Shown here piece by piece: positions 35,726 to 44,211 of a DNA stretch of 64,000 nt. The notes under the pieces are model-generated. The model worked only from the letters and a program-made list of their open reading frames with translations, was not told the DNA's origin and searched no databases. Source of the stretch: DATHBD01 sp035296325 (GTDB lineage: Bacteria > Actinomycetota > Actinomycetes > Mycobacteriales > Micromonosporaceae); NCBI GenBank assembly GCA_035296325.1, contig DATHBD010000023.1:248001-312000 (forward strand), given 5' to 3'. The translations under genes were made by a program, and so were the position numbers. How positions within the stretch are numbered: the stretch's first letter is position 1; the number at the start of each line of letters is the position of its first letter.

Positions 35726-36771
35726 ACCGGCTCGTCAGCCCGTCCGCGGCCCCCGATGGCGGCGTCGCCACCGGGCCGCTGCTGTCGGCACGCCATCTGC
35801 GCGGCGCGTACCGGACCCGCTCCGGCAAGGAGGTGGTGGCCGTCGACGACGTCTCGCTGACCCTCAACTCCGGCGAGGTGCTGGGCATCGCCGGTGAGTC
35901 CGGGTGCGGCAAGTCCACCCTGGCCGCGATCCTCTCGCTCACCGCCCGACCACCGCTGTACGTCCTCGGCGGTGAACTCGATGTCGCGGGCAAGACGCTC
36001 AGCTTCGAACCGGACCGCACGCCGCCACGCTCCTGGCGCGGCAATGTGGTGTCGCTGCTGCCGCAGGGTGCGATGAACTCGTTGTCGCCGACGCTGCGGA
36101 TCGGCGACTTCGCCGTCGACGTGATCCGCGCCCACGCGCCCGAGGTCAACCGGCGCGACGCCCTGGACCGGGCAGCCGAGCGGCTCGAGCAGCTCGACCT
36201 GCCCCGACGGGTGCTCGGGTCCTATCCGCACCAACTCTCCGGCGGCATGAAGCAACGGGTGGTCACGGTCCTGTCCACGCTGCTCAACCCGAGACTGCTG
36301 ATCGCGGACGAACCGACGTCCGCCCTTGACGTCTCGACCCAGCGCGTGTTGACCGAGTTGCTGCGCGAGATGCTGCGCCTGCGGCTGGTCGGCGGCATCA
36401 TCTTCGTCACGCACGATCTGCCGGTACTGCGGTTGATCGCCGACCGCATCGCCATCATGTACGCCGGGCAGATCATCGAGATCGGTGGCACCGAAGAGAT
36501 CATCGACCGGGCGCACCACCCCTACACCGGGGCGTTGCTGGCCTCGGTGCTGGTGCCGGAGCCGCAGGTCCGGACGCGGCGGATCAGCGGCATCACCGGC
36601 TCGCCACCGGACCTCGGTGACCCGCCACGGGGATGCCGGTTCCACCCGCGCTGCAGCCTGATGATGGACGTCTGCACCACACCACCGCCCGTCGTCGGCG
36701 ACGAGCGGCAACACGCCCTGTGCTGGTGGGCCGACCAGCACCGCGGCGAGGCTGTGGGGCCGCACCTGTGA
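35722..36771 (+). CDS. ABC transporter ATP-binding protein (OppD/DppD type)
   Basis: A 349-residue ATPase. Walker A is GESGCGKST, the signature is YPHQLSGGMKQRV and Walker B is LLIADEPTSALDV, with the switch His in FVTHDL. The C-terminal extension contains the family block GCRFHPRCSLMMDVCTTPPP, a Cys-rich motif that in relatives binds an iron-sulfur cluster. GTG 35722 overlaps the permease stop and is preceded by GGAGG. Confidence 0.92.
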   Translation: MNRLVSPSAAPDGGVATGPLLSARHLRGAYRTRSGKEVVAVDDVSLTLNSGEVLGIAGESGCGKSTLAAILSLTARPPLYVLGGELDVAGKTLSFEPDRTPPRSWRGNVVSLLPQGAMNSLSPTLRIGDFAVDVIRAHAPEVNRRDALDRAAERLEQLDLPRRVLGSYPHQLSGGMKQRVVTVLSTLLNPRLLIADEPTSALDVSTQRVLTELLREMLRLRLVGGIIFVTHDLPVLRLIADRIAIMYAGQIIEIGGTEEIIDRAHHPYTGALLASVLVPEPQVRTRRISGITGSPPDLGDPPRGCRFHPRCSLMMDVCTTPPPVVGDERQHALCWWADQHRGEAVGPHL

Positions 36772-36875
36772 GCGCGCGGCGTGAGCTTGCGAGCCCCGCA
36801 GGGGGAACGGAGGGCGCACCTGTGAGCGCGAGGCGTGAGCTTGCGAGCCCCGCAGCGGGAACGGAGGGCGCACCT
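36768..36875 (+). repeat. 54-bp tandem duplication carrying ribosome-binding site and GTG start
   Basis: Two 54-base units (36768-36821 and 36822-36875) are identical except for two bases. Each ends in GGAGGG, seven bases and then GTG, so the unit duplicated a complete translation start. Being 18 codons long, it keeps frame; read through it encodes SARRELASPA-type repeats. The core GTGAGCTTGCGAGCCCCGCA looks like a mobile palindrome-type repeat of Micromonosporaceae genomes (from memory, unverified). Confidence 0.85.
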
Positions 36876-37691
36876 GTGAACACCCCGGCATCGACCCCGC
36901 TGCTGCGGGTGGACCATCTGACCCGGGTCTTCGGGCGCGGCGACTCGGCCGTACGGGCCGTCGACGACGTCTCGTTCACCGTCGGGCGCGGCGAGATCGT
37001 CACCATCGTGGGGGAGAGCGGCAGCGGGAAGTCCACACTCGCCCGGCTCGTCCTCCGGCTGATGCCACCCACCTCCGGCACGATCACGCTCGACGGCCGG
37101 GACGTGACCGCGCTGCGCGGGGCGCAGCTCAAGGAGTACTGGCGCCAGACGCAGGCGGTGTTCCAGGACCCGTTCAGCGCCTTCAACCAGTTCTTCACGG
37201 TGCGACGCCTGCTGATGCGCTCCCGCCGGCTGCTGGACGACCAGCAGGACACCGACGTGGAGAGCCGGCTGAACGCCGCGCTGGACCAGGTCGGGCTGCG
37301 GCACCGGGCCGTGCTGGACCAGTACCCGCATCAGCTCTCCGGCGGTCAGCGCCAGCGGGTGATGATCGCCCGTGCCCTGATGATGCGCCCGACGCTGCTC
37401 ATCGCCGACGAGGCGACGTCGATGCTGGACGCGTCGCTGCGTGCCAACATCCTCAACGTCCTTGTCGACCTGCGCGACAATGCCGGCCTGACCATCATGT
37501 TCATCACCCACGACATCGGCCAGGCCTACTACGTCAGCGACCGGATGCTGGTGATGAAGAGCGGGAAGGTGGTGGAGGACGGCACCGCCGACGAAGTGGT
37601 CTTCAACCCGCAGGCGGAGTACACCCAACGTCTGCTCGCGGACGTCCCCCGGCTGCACCTGCCGCCGCCAGGGCAGATTGGCGCACCGTAG
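36876..37691 (+). CDS. ABC transporter ATP-binding protein (OppF/DppF type)
   Basis: A 271-residue ATPase, the fifth gene of the operon. Walker A is GESGSGKST, the signature is YPHQLSGGQRQRV and Walker B is LLIADEATSMLDA, with the switch His in FITHDI. The start chosen is GTG 36876, closest to the conserved LLRVDHLTRVF segment. GTG 36822 and GTG 36768 are in frame and equally well placed behind identical sites, adding 18 or 36 residues. The Q-loop reads QAVFQDPFSAFNQF. The short C-terminus lacks the Cys-rich tail seen in the partner ATPase. Confidence 0.92.
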   Translation: MNTPASTPLLRVDHLTRVFGRGDSAVRAVDDVSFTVGRGEIVTIVGESGSGKSTLARLVLRLMPPTSGTITLDGRDVTALRGAQLKEYWRQTQAVFQDPFSAFNQFFTVRRLLMRSRRLLDDQQDTDVESRLNAALDQVGLRHRAVLDQYPHQLSGGQRQRVMIARALMMRPTLLIADEATSMLDASLRANILNVLVDLRDNAGLTIMFITHDIGQAYYVSDRMLVMKSGKVVEDGTADEVVFNPQAEYTQRLLADVPRLHLPPPGQIGAP

Positions 37692-37719
37692 GGCGTCGCG
37701 AGGTCGTACCCTCACGGCT

Positions 37720-38145
37720 GTGGATGACAACGACGATCAGCGGGGGCCGGGTAACCGCCCGGCCCCCGCCAGCGACGAGCGGGACCGGGTCGCCGACGAG
37801 CGGGACCGGGTCGCCGACGAGCGCGACCGGGTCGCCGACCACCGGGACGGCACCGCCGGCGTACGGGAACGCACCGCCGACGTCCGTGAGGCCGGGGCGG
37901 ACGATCGGGAACACGACCTCGACGATCTCGCCCGCCGGATCTCGGTCACCACCGCGAGGGCACACGACCGGACCGACGCGACCATTGAGCGCGCCCGGAT
38001 CGCGCTCGAGCGCAGCCGTGCCGGCCTGGACCGGGCCGGGTCAGCGGTGACCTCCGACCGGGAGACTGACCAGCGTGACGACGCCGCGATCGCGCGCGAG
38101 GTGGCGGACTCCGACCGGCACACCCCTCCCGCGGACCCCCGGTAA
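37720..38145 (+). CDS. Charged repeat (DERDRVA) coiled-coil protein
   Basis: A 141-residue hydrophilic protein starting at GTG 37720. Residues about 16-43 are tandem DERDRVA units, followed by relaxed variants (DHRDGTA, GVRERTA, DVREAGA) and a helical region with TDATIERARIALERSRAGLDRAG. The composition predicts an extended coiled coil in the cytosol. Similar proteins occur beside GAF-ANTAR genes in actinobacteria (from memory), and one lies immediately downstream in the convergent direction. The function is unknown. Confidence 0.7.
   Translation: MDDNDDQRGPGNRPAPASDERDRVADERDRVADERDRVADHRDGTAGVRERTADVREAGADDREHDLDDLARRISVTTARAHDRTDATIERARIALERSRAGLDRAGSAVTSDRETDQRDDAAIAREVADSDRHTPPADPR
37774..37836 (+). 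repeat. 21-bp tandem repeat, three copies
   Basis: The unit GACGAGCGGGACCGGGTCGC plus one base occurs three times in frame (37774, 37795, 37816), the third with one base changed. A degenerate fourth follows. It encodes the DERDRVA repeat and could vary in copy number between strains. Confidence 0.85.
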
Positions 38146-38151
38146 CCGGAC

Positions 38152-38883
38152 TCAGGGCTGCGTGGCCTGCGCCTGCTCGACCAGCGCGGTGGCGACGTCG
38201 CGGAGGTCGCGGTTCGACTCCCGCGAGGCCCTGGTCAGGACAGCGAAGGCCGCCTCGGAAGAACAGCTGCGCTGCCGCATGATCATTCCTCTGGCCTGTT
38301 CGATGACGGCGCTGCCCTCCATCGCGGCCCGCATCTGCGGTCCGAGGCTCGCTGTGGCGTCATGGAGGTGCGCGCCGGCCACGGCCGTCGTGGCGTACCC
38401 GGCGAACCGCTCGGCCAGCGCGATCGTGGCCGCGTCGAACGCCCGCGGCGCGACGGCGTACAAATTGAGCGCGCCGCGAATCCGGGTGTCGACCACGCCG
38501 CCAGCCGAGTCCTGGACGGTCAGCCCGATCGCCAGGCAGCTGTGCGCTCCGGCCGACGCGGCTCGGGCCGACCAGTCGGGCCAGCGCGGCTCGTCCGTCA
38601 TCTCCGCGACGTAGAGCGTGGTGACGTCCTGGGCCGCGGCCAGGCATGGACCATGGCCCTGCTCGTACTGCCACTCGTCGAGTTGCAGCGCCAGGGAGCC
38701 GGTGAACGTGGCGGTGTGCGCGCCCGGGCCGCGCACCAGCGTGACGGAGACCTCGGTGGCGGCGCGCAGGGTCTGCTTGGCCAACGCGGCGACGCGGACG
38801 AGAACGCCCTGCAGTCCGGTGTCGCCTACTTCCATCCGGCTGAGTTCGGCGAACGCGTCCGTGGGCTCCATCTGGTGCTGCAT
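38152..38883 (-). CDS. GAF and ANTAR domain protein
   Basis: A 243-residue signalling protein. The GAF domain occupies about residues 20-175 (YEQGHGPCLAAAQDVTTLYVAEMTDEPRWPDW). The ANTAR RNA-binding domain is in the last 60 residues (AVIEQARGMIMRQRSCSSEAAFAVLTRASRESNRDLRDVA). ANTAR domains act by binding paired hairpins in leader RNAs. ATG 38883 is the likely start, with a second ATG four codons in; the site upstream (GAGG) is weak. A second GAF-ANTAR gene lies at 39589, with a STAS gene between them. Confidence 0.88.
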   Translation of the reverse strand: MQHQMEPTDAFAELSRMEVGDTGLQGVLVRVAALAKQTLRAATEVSVTLVRGPGAHTATFTGSLALQLDEWQYEQGHGPCLAAAQDVTTLYVAEMTDEPRWPDWSARAASAGAHSCLAIGLTVQDSAGGVVDTRIRGALNLYAVAPRAFDAATIALAERFAGYATTAVAGAHLHDATASLGPQMRAAMEGSAVIEQARGMIMRQRSCSSEAAFAVLTRASRESNRDLRDVATALVEQAQATQP

Positions 38884-39189
38884 CGGCCTCGGTGTCCCTG
38901 TGCGTGAGCGCCCCGCCGGCACCGTGCGTGGTCTCTGCGGTGCGCGATTCACTGCACGGCTCCCGAAGGGGACCCGGGACCCGCGCGGCTTGCATGCGCT
39001 GGCACGCTGATACCTGAAGGCACCGGCCACAGACCTGCAGTGTATGGACCCTTCGGGCAGGAACCCGCCAGACGGAACGGGGTCCCCCGGATGGGTTCCA
39101 AACCGGTCAAGGCGGTGTAGCGTGAGCGGGGCGGTCCTCACCTTCTGCTGTGAGGCGTCGAGGACCGCATTGAGCGACGGAGCCACTCC
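38884..39189. other. Divergent region with alternative hairpins before the STAS gene
   Basis: No gene lies in these 306 bases. A 9-bp inverted repeat, GCGGTCCTC (39131-39139) and GAGGACCGC (39160-39168), overlaps a smaller hairpin, CCTCAC (39137-39142) and GTGAGG (39150-39155). The two structures exclude each other. They lie just before the STAS start at 39190, whose GGAG site is at 39178-39181, so alternative folding could affect translation (inference). Confidence 0.45.
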
Positions 39190-39558
39190 ATGGCCACGCA
39201 TCAGTTCACAGACTCTGCCCGCGCCGGTTCCGCCCTGGCCGTGACCGGGCTCACCGTGCTCAGAGACCAGCACGTCCGGATCGGGTTCACCGGCGAGATT
39301 GACATGGCAACCGCCGATAGCGTGCTCACCGCCGTCACTGAGGCGGTTCGCCGGCACACTCCACAGCAGATCGACGTGGACCTGGCCTCGGTGGCGTTCA
39401 TGGCGTCCAGCGGCATCGCCGCGCTGCTGCGGTGCCAGGCCTACGCGACCGAGTGCGGCTGCCGGCTGGTGGTGACGAACCCGCAGCCGATGGTGTACGA
39501 AATCATTCGGGTCACCGGGCTCCTGCACGCGTTCGGGGTGGGCGAAGCGCGGCGTTGA
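39190..39558 (+). CDS. STAS-domain anti-sigma factor antagonist
   Basis: A 122-residue protein of the SpoIIAA/RsbV group. The phospho-acceptor loop is seen in VAFMASSGIAALLRC, where the first Ser of SSGI is the usual kinase target. IGFTGEIDMATAD is the typical second strand. It would release a sigma factor from its anti-sigma kinase when unphosphorylated. No anti-sigma factor or sigma-B-type gene lies nearby. The GGAG site upstream supports ATG 39190. Confidence 0.88.
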   Translation: MATHQFTDSARAGSALAVTGLTVLRDQHVRIGFTGEIDMATADSVLTAVTEAVRRHTPQQIDVDLASVAFMASSGIAALLRCQAYATECGCRLVVTNPQPMVYEIIRVTGLLHAFGVGEARR

Positions 39559-39560
39559 CC

Positions 39561-39583
39561 GCCCAGCGGCCGGCCCGCTGGGC
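39561..39583. terminator. Bidirectional terminator hairpin
   Basis: A perfect 9-bp stem (39561-39569 with 39575-39583) and five-base loop fill the 30-base gap between the convergent STAS and GAF-ANTAR genes. Confidence 0.65.
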
Positions 39584-39588
39584 CGGCA

Positions 39589-40350
39589 TCACCGCTTGCC
39601 GAGTTCACCGGTGTCCACCAGGTACCTGGCGACGTCGGTGAGTTTGGTGTTGCTGTGCTGGCTGGCGCGCACCAGCAGCCCGAACGCCTGGTCACCGGTG
39701 ACCTTGTGGCGCTCGATCAGAATGCCCTTGGCCTGACCGATCAGGTCACGCACCGACATCGCCTGCCGCAACTGCTGCTCCTTCTGCGCGCCCGCGATCG
39801 CGACCCCGGCGTGCGCCGCGAACAGCAGTCCGACCTGCTCCGACTCGTCGTCGAAGGCATCGGTGTCGCAGGACTGGAGGTTGAGCGCACCGAGGTTGTC
39901 CTGCTCGACGTAGAGCTGGATCGCCAGCATGCTGCGGATGCCCAGCTCGGCGGCCCGGTCGGCGAACTGCGGCCACCGCTGCTCGGTGGTCATGTCCGCC
40001 AAGCGCACCGTGCGCTGCTCGTACAGGGCGTCCAGGCACGGGCCTTCCCGGTGTTCGTACTGCGCCCGGTCCACCCGCCTGACCAGGTCGTCGGTAGCGG
40101 CCGGTGTCCGCACCTCACGGCGGGCTTCGATAAGCGAGATTCCCGCGTACTGCGCGCCGGGTACGGTGTCCACCGCCGCATTCACGATCGCCTGCAGTGT
40201 GTCGTCCAGGCTCGCCTCGTCCTGCAGCGATCGGGCCAGATCGCTCAGCCGGACGGCAAGGCTGTCGGTATCGGTGGGCGAGCCACCGAAGTCCCCCGAT
40301 GGTGCACCTCGACCCGCGTTCACGCCCGGACCGTTGTCGCTGTCCGACAT
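39589..40350 (-). CDS. GAF and ANTAR domain protein
   Basis: A 253-residue paralogue of the protein at 38152. The GAF domain (about 35-170) contains YEHREGPCLDALYEQRTVRLADMTTEQRWPQF. The ANTAR domain (about 185-245) contains DLIGQAKGILIERHKVTGDQAFGLLVRASQHSNTKL. The first 30 residues are Gly/Ser/Asp-rich and probably disordered. It is a probable RNA-binding antitermination regulator responding to an unknown small molecule. The 200 bases upstream hold no gene. Confidence 0.9.
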   Translation of the reverse strand: MSDSDNGPGVNAGRGAPSGDFGGSPTDTDSLAVRLSDLARSLQDEASLDDTLQAIVNAAVDTVPGAQYAGISLIEARREVRTPAATDDLVRRVDRAQYEHREGPCLDALYEQRTVRLADMTTEQRWPQFADRAAELGIRSMLAIQLYVEQDNLGALNLQSCDTDAFDDESEQVGLLFAAHAGVAIAGAQKEQQLRQAMSVRDLIGQAKGILIERHKVTGDQAFGLLVRASQHSNTKLTDVARYLVDTGELGKR

Positions 40351-40553
40351 ACCGCCACCGTCTCCGTCTGCGGGCGGCCCCGGGCGGATTCTTCATACCG
40401 CCCGGGGCCTCGATCAGAACACTGTCGCGAACCGTGTCCGAACCTGCGGCCCTCTACCCAGTTTGAAGCGTATGGCACCTCAGCGGGGCCGCGGATTTCT
40501 GGCCCCGCTACCTCGGTGCGCTCCGGGCCGCGCGTCGTCGGGTTCGAGGGTAG

Positions 40554-40970
40554 TCAGGTACGCCCGGCACCGCCAGGCGCGGGCGTGCCGTCCGGGACGG
40601 TGTCGGGCTCGGCGAGGACCCGCGCGGCGACGGCGAAGGCGGTGTTGGCTGCCGGAACCCCGGCGTAGATCGCCACCTGCAGCAGCACCTCCTGGAGTTC
40701 CGCCACGGTGACCCCGTTGCGCCGGGCCGCCCGCAGGTGCAGGACGAGTTCATCCTCGGCCCGCAGCGCGGCCAGCATGGCGACCGTGATGCAACTGCGG
40801 GTGCGACGGTCCAGTCCGGGTCGGGACCAGACCTCGCCCCAGGCGTATCGGGTGATCATGGACTGGAAGTCGGCGGTGAACCCGTCCGCGGCGGCCACCG
40901 CGCGGTCGACGTGTGCGTCCCCGAGCACCTGGCGGCGCACGGCCATGCCCTCGTCATAGCGATCGGTCAT
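40554..40970 (-). CDS. pcaC: 4-carboxymuconolactone decarboxylase
   Basis: A 138-residue enzyme that converts 4-carboxymuconolactone to 3-oxoadipate enol-lactone. The CMD-family block GEVWSRPGLDRRTRSCITVAMLAAL and the helix ELVLHLRAARRNGVTVAELQEVLLQ are complete. The ATG at 40970 lies 17 bases inside the end of pcaD. In many actinobacteria this enzyme is fused to PcaD as PcaL; here they are separate. It is the last gene of the leftward pca operon. Confidence 0.92.
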   Translation of the reverse strand: MTDRYDEGMAVRRQVLGDAHVDRAVAAADGFTADFQSMITRYAWGEVWSRPGLDRRTRSCITVAMLAALRAEDELVLHLRAARRNGVTVAELQEVLLQVAIYAGVPAANTAFAVAARVLAEPDTVPDGTPAPGGAGRT

Positions 40971-41733
40971 CGGAGCTCCCCGGATCGAAGTGATCCACCA
41001 GCAGTCGGGTGACCGCCGGCGCTTGCTCGACGCTGGCCAGGTGCGCCGCACCCGGCAGCACGATCATTCGCGCGCCGGGGATGGTGTCGGCGATGACCTC
41101 GGCGTGCGTGGGTGGCGTAGCCGGATCGTCCGCTCCGGCGATCACCAGCGTGGCAGCGGTGATCCGGGGCAGGTGGGCGCGCAGATCAAGGTCGGCGATC
41201 GCCTCGCAGCAGGCCGCGTACCCCTCGGGTGCGGTCTCGGTGAACGCGGCCAGCAGGGTGGCCACCTGATCGGGTGCCGTGGCCCGGAACCGCGGGGTGA
41301 ACCAGCGGGCGGTCACCGCGGCCGTGAGGCTGCCCATGCCGTGCGCCCGTACCTGTGCGGCGCGCTGGTGCCAGGCGTCGGCCGGCGGCAGGTACGCCGA
41401 GGTGCAGAGCAGCGCCAGCCGGTCGACCCGATCGGGTGCCGATGCGGCGAGTCCCATGCCGACCATGCCGCCGAGCGACAGGCCGGCGTAGTGGCAGCGC
41501 TCCACACCCAGGTGATCGAGCAACGTCAGCACGTCGCGGACCAGCCGTTCGATGCTGTACCTGCCGCTCGGCGTCGGTGTGCCGCCGTGGCCCGGATGGT
41601 CGTAGCGCAGCACCCGGAACCGGTCCGTCAGCGCCGGCAGTTGTGGCCGCCACATCTCGCGCGAGGTGCCGAGAGAGCCGCCCAGGACGAGCACCGGCGC
41701 GGTGGCCGGGCCGGTCACGCTGTACCCGAGCAC
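40954..41733 (-). CDS. pcaD: 3-oxoadipate enol-lactonase
   Basis: A 259-residue alpha/beta hydrolase that opens 3-oxoadipate enol-lactone to 3-oxoadipate. The nucleophile is the Ser in YAGLSLGGMVGMG, the acid is in AGADDPATPP and the base is in GAAHLASVEQ. The start GTG 41733 lies within the end of pcaB (19-base overlap), and its own end overlaps pcaC, so translation is probably coupled. Confidence 0.92.
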   Translation of the reverse strand: MLGYSVTGPATAPVLVLGGSLGTSREMWRPQLPALTDRFRVLRYDHPGHGGTPTPSGRYSIERLVRDVLTLLDHLGVERCHYAGLSLGGMVGMGLAASAPDRVDRLALLCTSAYLPPADAWHQRAAQVRAHGMGSLTAAVTARWFTPRFRATAPDQVATLLAAFTETAPEGYAACCEAIADLDLRAHLPRITAATLVIAGADDPATPPTHAEVIADTIPGARMIVLPGAAHLASVEQAPAVTRLLVDHFDPGSSDDRSL

Positions 41734-42887
41734 GCCGCATCCGCATCCGCGTGCGCGGCGAGCGCCCGGTCGACCAGGTCGTCGCTGCGCGCCAACCGGG
41801 TTGCGGGGTCGCCGTGCGGGTCGCTGCCGTGCAGGTTGGCCCGCATCCGGGCAGCGTCGACCTGGAGGTCGCCGAGCAGGGCGCGGCCGTGCGCGGCCGC
41901 CGCAGCGAGCAGCCGGAGCAGGTCACTCACGGTGGGCCAGTCCGCCTGCCACCGCCCGGCGGCCCGCTGGAGCTCATGCGGCATGCCGGCGAGGATGGTC
42001 GCGGTCAGGCCGGGTAGCCGGTGCGCCGCCGCGATCACCTGAACCGATCTCGCGGGGTTGCGCTTGTGCGGCATCGCCGACGAGCCGCCGGGCGTGCCTT
42101 CCGCGCACTCGGCCAGTTCACCCTGGGCCAGCAGCGTGATGTCCTGCGCCACCGTGGCCAACGCACCGCCCGTCACGCTGATCGCCGCGGCCAGTTCGGC
42201 GACGCGGTTCCGCGTGGTGTGCCACGGCAGCGTCGGCACCGCCAGATCCAGATCCCGAGCCACCCGCGCGGTCACGTCGGCCCCTGACGCGCCCCACCCG
42301 GCGGCGTCGCCCACCGGGCCGCCCAGCTGCACGGCGAGCCGCCGCCGCGCCGCGGCCAGACCGACGCGGGCTTCGTCCACGCCGACCAGCCACCCGGCGC
42401 AGACCACACCGAAGGTGGTCGGCAGTGCGGGTTGGAGCAGGGTACGGCCGAGTTGCGGGGTGTGCCGGTGCGCATCGGCCAGTGCGGCCAACCGGTCCGC
42501 GGCAGCCGCCAGATCGGCGCCGACCGGACCGAGCGCCCGGCTCGCGACCAGACCCATCGCCGTGTCGAGGATGTCCTGGCTGGTCGCCCCGAGATGGACG
42601 TGCGGCGCGAGATCCGCGCCGACGACGGCGCGCAGGTCGGCGACGAGCGGCACCACCGGGCTGGCCGAGACGCGCGCCCGCCGGCCGATGTCGGCGACGT
42701 CAAAATGGTGGACGGTACAGGAGCCGGCGATCCGCTCTCCGGCGCCCGGCGGGATCAGGCCGGTGGCCTCGGCGGCGCGGGCCAGTGCGGCTTCCACATC
42801 CAGCATGGCCTGCAGCCACGCCACACCGGAAACGGCGGCGTCCGCGTCCGGGGTGCTGAACATCGCCCCGAACAACGGGTCAGACAT
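41715..42887 (-). CDS. pcaB: 3-carboxy-cis,cis-muconate cycloisomerase
   Basis: A 390-residue enzyme of the fumarase/aspartase superfamily that cyclises 3-carboxymuconate to 4-carboxymuconolactone. The superfamily signature is GGSSAMPHKRNP near residue 265, with the catalytic Ser in the SS pair. HLGATSQDILDTAM is the second conserved region. It is about 60 residues shorter than typical bacterial PcaB, ending soon after the core. ATG 42887 overlaps the pcaG stop by eight bases. Confidence 0.92.
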   Translation of the reverse strand: MSDPLFGAMFSTPDADAAVSGVAWLQAMLDVEAALARAAEATGLIPPGAGERIAGSCTVHHFDVADIGRRARVSASPVVPLVADLRAVVGADLAPHVHLGATSQDILDTAMGLVASRALGPVGADLAAAADRLAALADAHRHTPQLGRTLLQPALPTTFGVVCAGWLVGVDEARVGLAAARRRLAVQLGGPVGDAAGWGASGADVTARVARDLDLAVPTLPWHTTRNRVAELAAAISVTGGALATVAQDITLLAQGELAECAEGTPGGSSAMPHKRNPARSVQVIAAAHRLPGLTATILAGMPHELQRAAGRWQADWPTVSDLLRLLAAAAAHGRALLGDLQVDAARMRANLHGSDPHGDPATRLARSDDLVDRALAAHADADAACSGTA

Positions 42888-43440
42888 CGAAGAAGACCGT
42901 CTCGTCCGGCCCCTGCAGGCGGATGTCGAAGCGGTACCCCGCGCCGTCGGCCACGGCGATCAGGGTGGCCCGACGGGCCGGGTCGACCGTGGCCAGTACC
43001 GGGTCGGCCGCGTTGGCGTCCGGCTCGTCGGGGAAGTAGAGCCGGGTCACCACCCGGTCGAGCAGGCCCCGGGCGAAGACCGACACGTCCAGATGCGGGG
43101 CTTCCACAGTGCCGGCCGGGGTGGGGAGTGTTCCGGGCTTGCGGGTCACGATCCGGTACGCACCGTCGGCGTCGGTGGGGCAGCGGCCGAAGCCGCGAAA
43201 CGCTGTGCCGGCTTCGCCACGCGGGTCGTCGGGGTGCGGAAACCGCCCGTCCGCATCGGCCTGCCAGGTTTCCACAAGCGCATCGGGCACCGGCGCGCCG
43301 GTGCCGTCGAAGACCCGGCCGGTCACCACGATGGCGCCGGCGCTGCCCGGTGCCACGACGTCGCTGCCGTCCGGCCAGGGCAGTCCGATGTGGAGGAACG
43401 GTCCCACGGTCTGCGACGGCGTCAGGCCGAGGTCAGTCAT
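42880..43440 (-). CDS. pcaG: Protocatechuate 3,4-dioxygenase alpha subunit
   Basis: A 186-residue intradiol dioxygenase subunit. The opening LTPSQTVGPFLHIGL and VETWQADADGRF are diagnostic of PcaG. With PcaH it forms the iron(III) enzyme that cleaves protocatechuate between its two hydroxyls. The alpha subunit lacks the full set of iron ligands, as expected. ATG 43440 overlaps the pcaH stop by eight bases. Confidence 0.93.
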   Translation of the reverse strand: MTDLGLTPSQTVGPFLHIGLPWPDGSDVVAPGSAGAIVVTGRVFDGTGAPVPDALVETWQADADGRFPHPDDPRGEAGTAFRGFGRCPTDADGAYRIVTRKPGTLPTPAGTVEAPHLDVSVFARGLLDRVVTRLYFPDEPDANAADPVLATVDPARRATLIAVADGAGYRFDIRLQGPDETVFFDV

Positions 43441-44200
43441 CGTGCGGCTCCTCGAGCGGGGTGGCCGCGACGCCGCGCAGCACGATGTCGAACGTGTAGG
43501 CCAGTGCCCACGACGGCTCGGTGCCGGCCAGGTCGAAGCGGGCGACGAGGCGCTGGCGGGCCGCGGGATCCGGGATGGAGTTGAAGACCGGGTCGTGGTC
43601 GAAGAGGGGGTCGTCCGGGAAGTACATCTGGGTGACCAGCCGTTGCGTGAACGCGCGGCCGAACAGCGAGAAGTGGATGTGCGCCGGCCGCCAGGCGTTG
43701 TGGTGGTTGCCCCACGGGTAGGCGCCGGGCCTGATCGTGACGAACCGGTAGTAGCCGTCGGCGTCGGTGCAGACGCGGCCCACGCCGGTGAAGTACGGGT
43801 CCAGCGGCGCGGGCCACGAGTCGAGCGCGTGACGGTACCGCCCGGACGCGTTGGCCTGCCAGATCTCCACAAGCGTGTGCGGCACCGGGCGGCCGTCGCT
43901 TTCCCGTACCCGCCCGTGCACGATGATGCGCTGCCCGAGCGGTTCACCGCCGGCGTGCTGGCGGGTCAGATCGTGGTCGTCGGGCTGCACCCGCCCTTCC
44001 CCGAGTAGCGGCCCGGTCACCTCGGTGAGCAGGTGGGGGAGCAGGACGAGCGGCTGCGCCGGCGCGCGCACCACAGTGGAGCGGTACGCCGGGGACAGCA
44101 GCGGTGGGTGTACCCCGACCGGGCGCTGGTACTCGGGCAGTACCAGCCGGCGGGTGGATGGCTCGCGGGTGGATGGCTCGCGGGTGGATGGCTGGGTCAT
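43433..44200 (-). CDS. pcaH: Protocatechuate 3,4-dioxygenase beta subunit
   Basis: A 255-residue catalytic subunit. The iron ligands are visible as Tyr in DPYFTGVG, Tyr in IRPGAYPWG and the two His in WRPAHIHFSLFG. VEIWQANASGRY is the family block. AGGAG lies seven bases before ATG 44200. The N-terminus contains a three-fold repeat (REPST) encoded by a 15-base tandem repeat, outside the conserved fold. It is located eleven bases after pcaF. Confidence 0.93.
   Translation of the reverse strand: MTQPSTREPSTREPSTRRLVLPEYQRPVGVHPPLLSPAYRSTVVRAPAQPLVLLPHLLTEVTGPLLGEGRVQPDDHDLTRQHAGGEPLGQRIIVHGRVRESDGRPVPHTLVEIWQANASGRYRHALDSWPAPLDPYFTGVGRVCTDADGYYRFVTIRPGAYPWGNHHNAWRPAHIHFSLFGRAFTQRLVTQMYFPDDPLFDHDPVFNSIPDPAARQRLVARFDLAGTEPSWALAYTFDIVLRGVAATPLEEPHDD
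44151..44195 (-). repeat. 15-bp tandem repeat, three copies
   Basis: The unit CGGGTGGATGGCTCG (plus strand) occurs at 44151, 44166 and, with one change, 44181. It encodes the N-terminal REPST repeat of PcaH and lies just after the start codon. Confidence 0.85.
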
Positions 44201-44211
44201 CGTGGCGCTCC

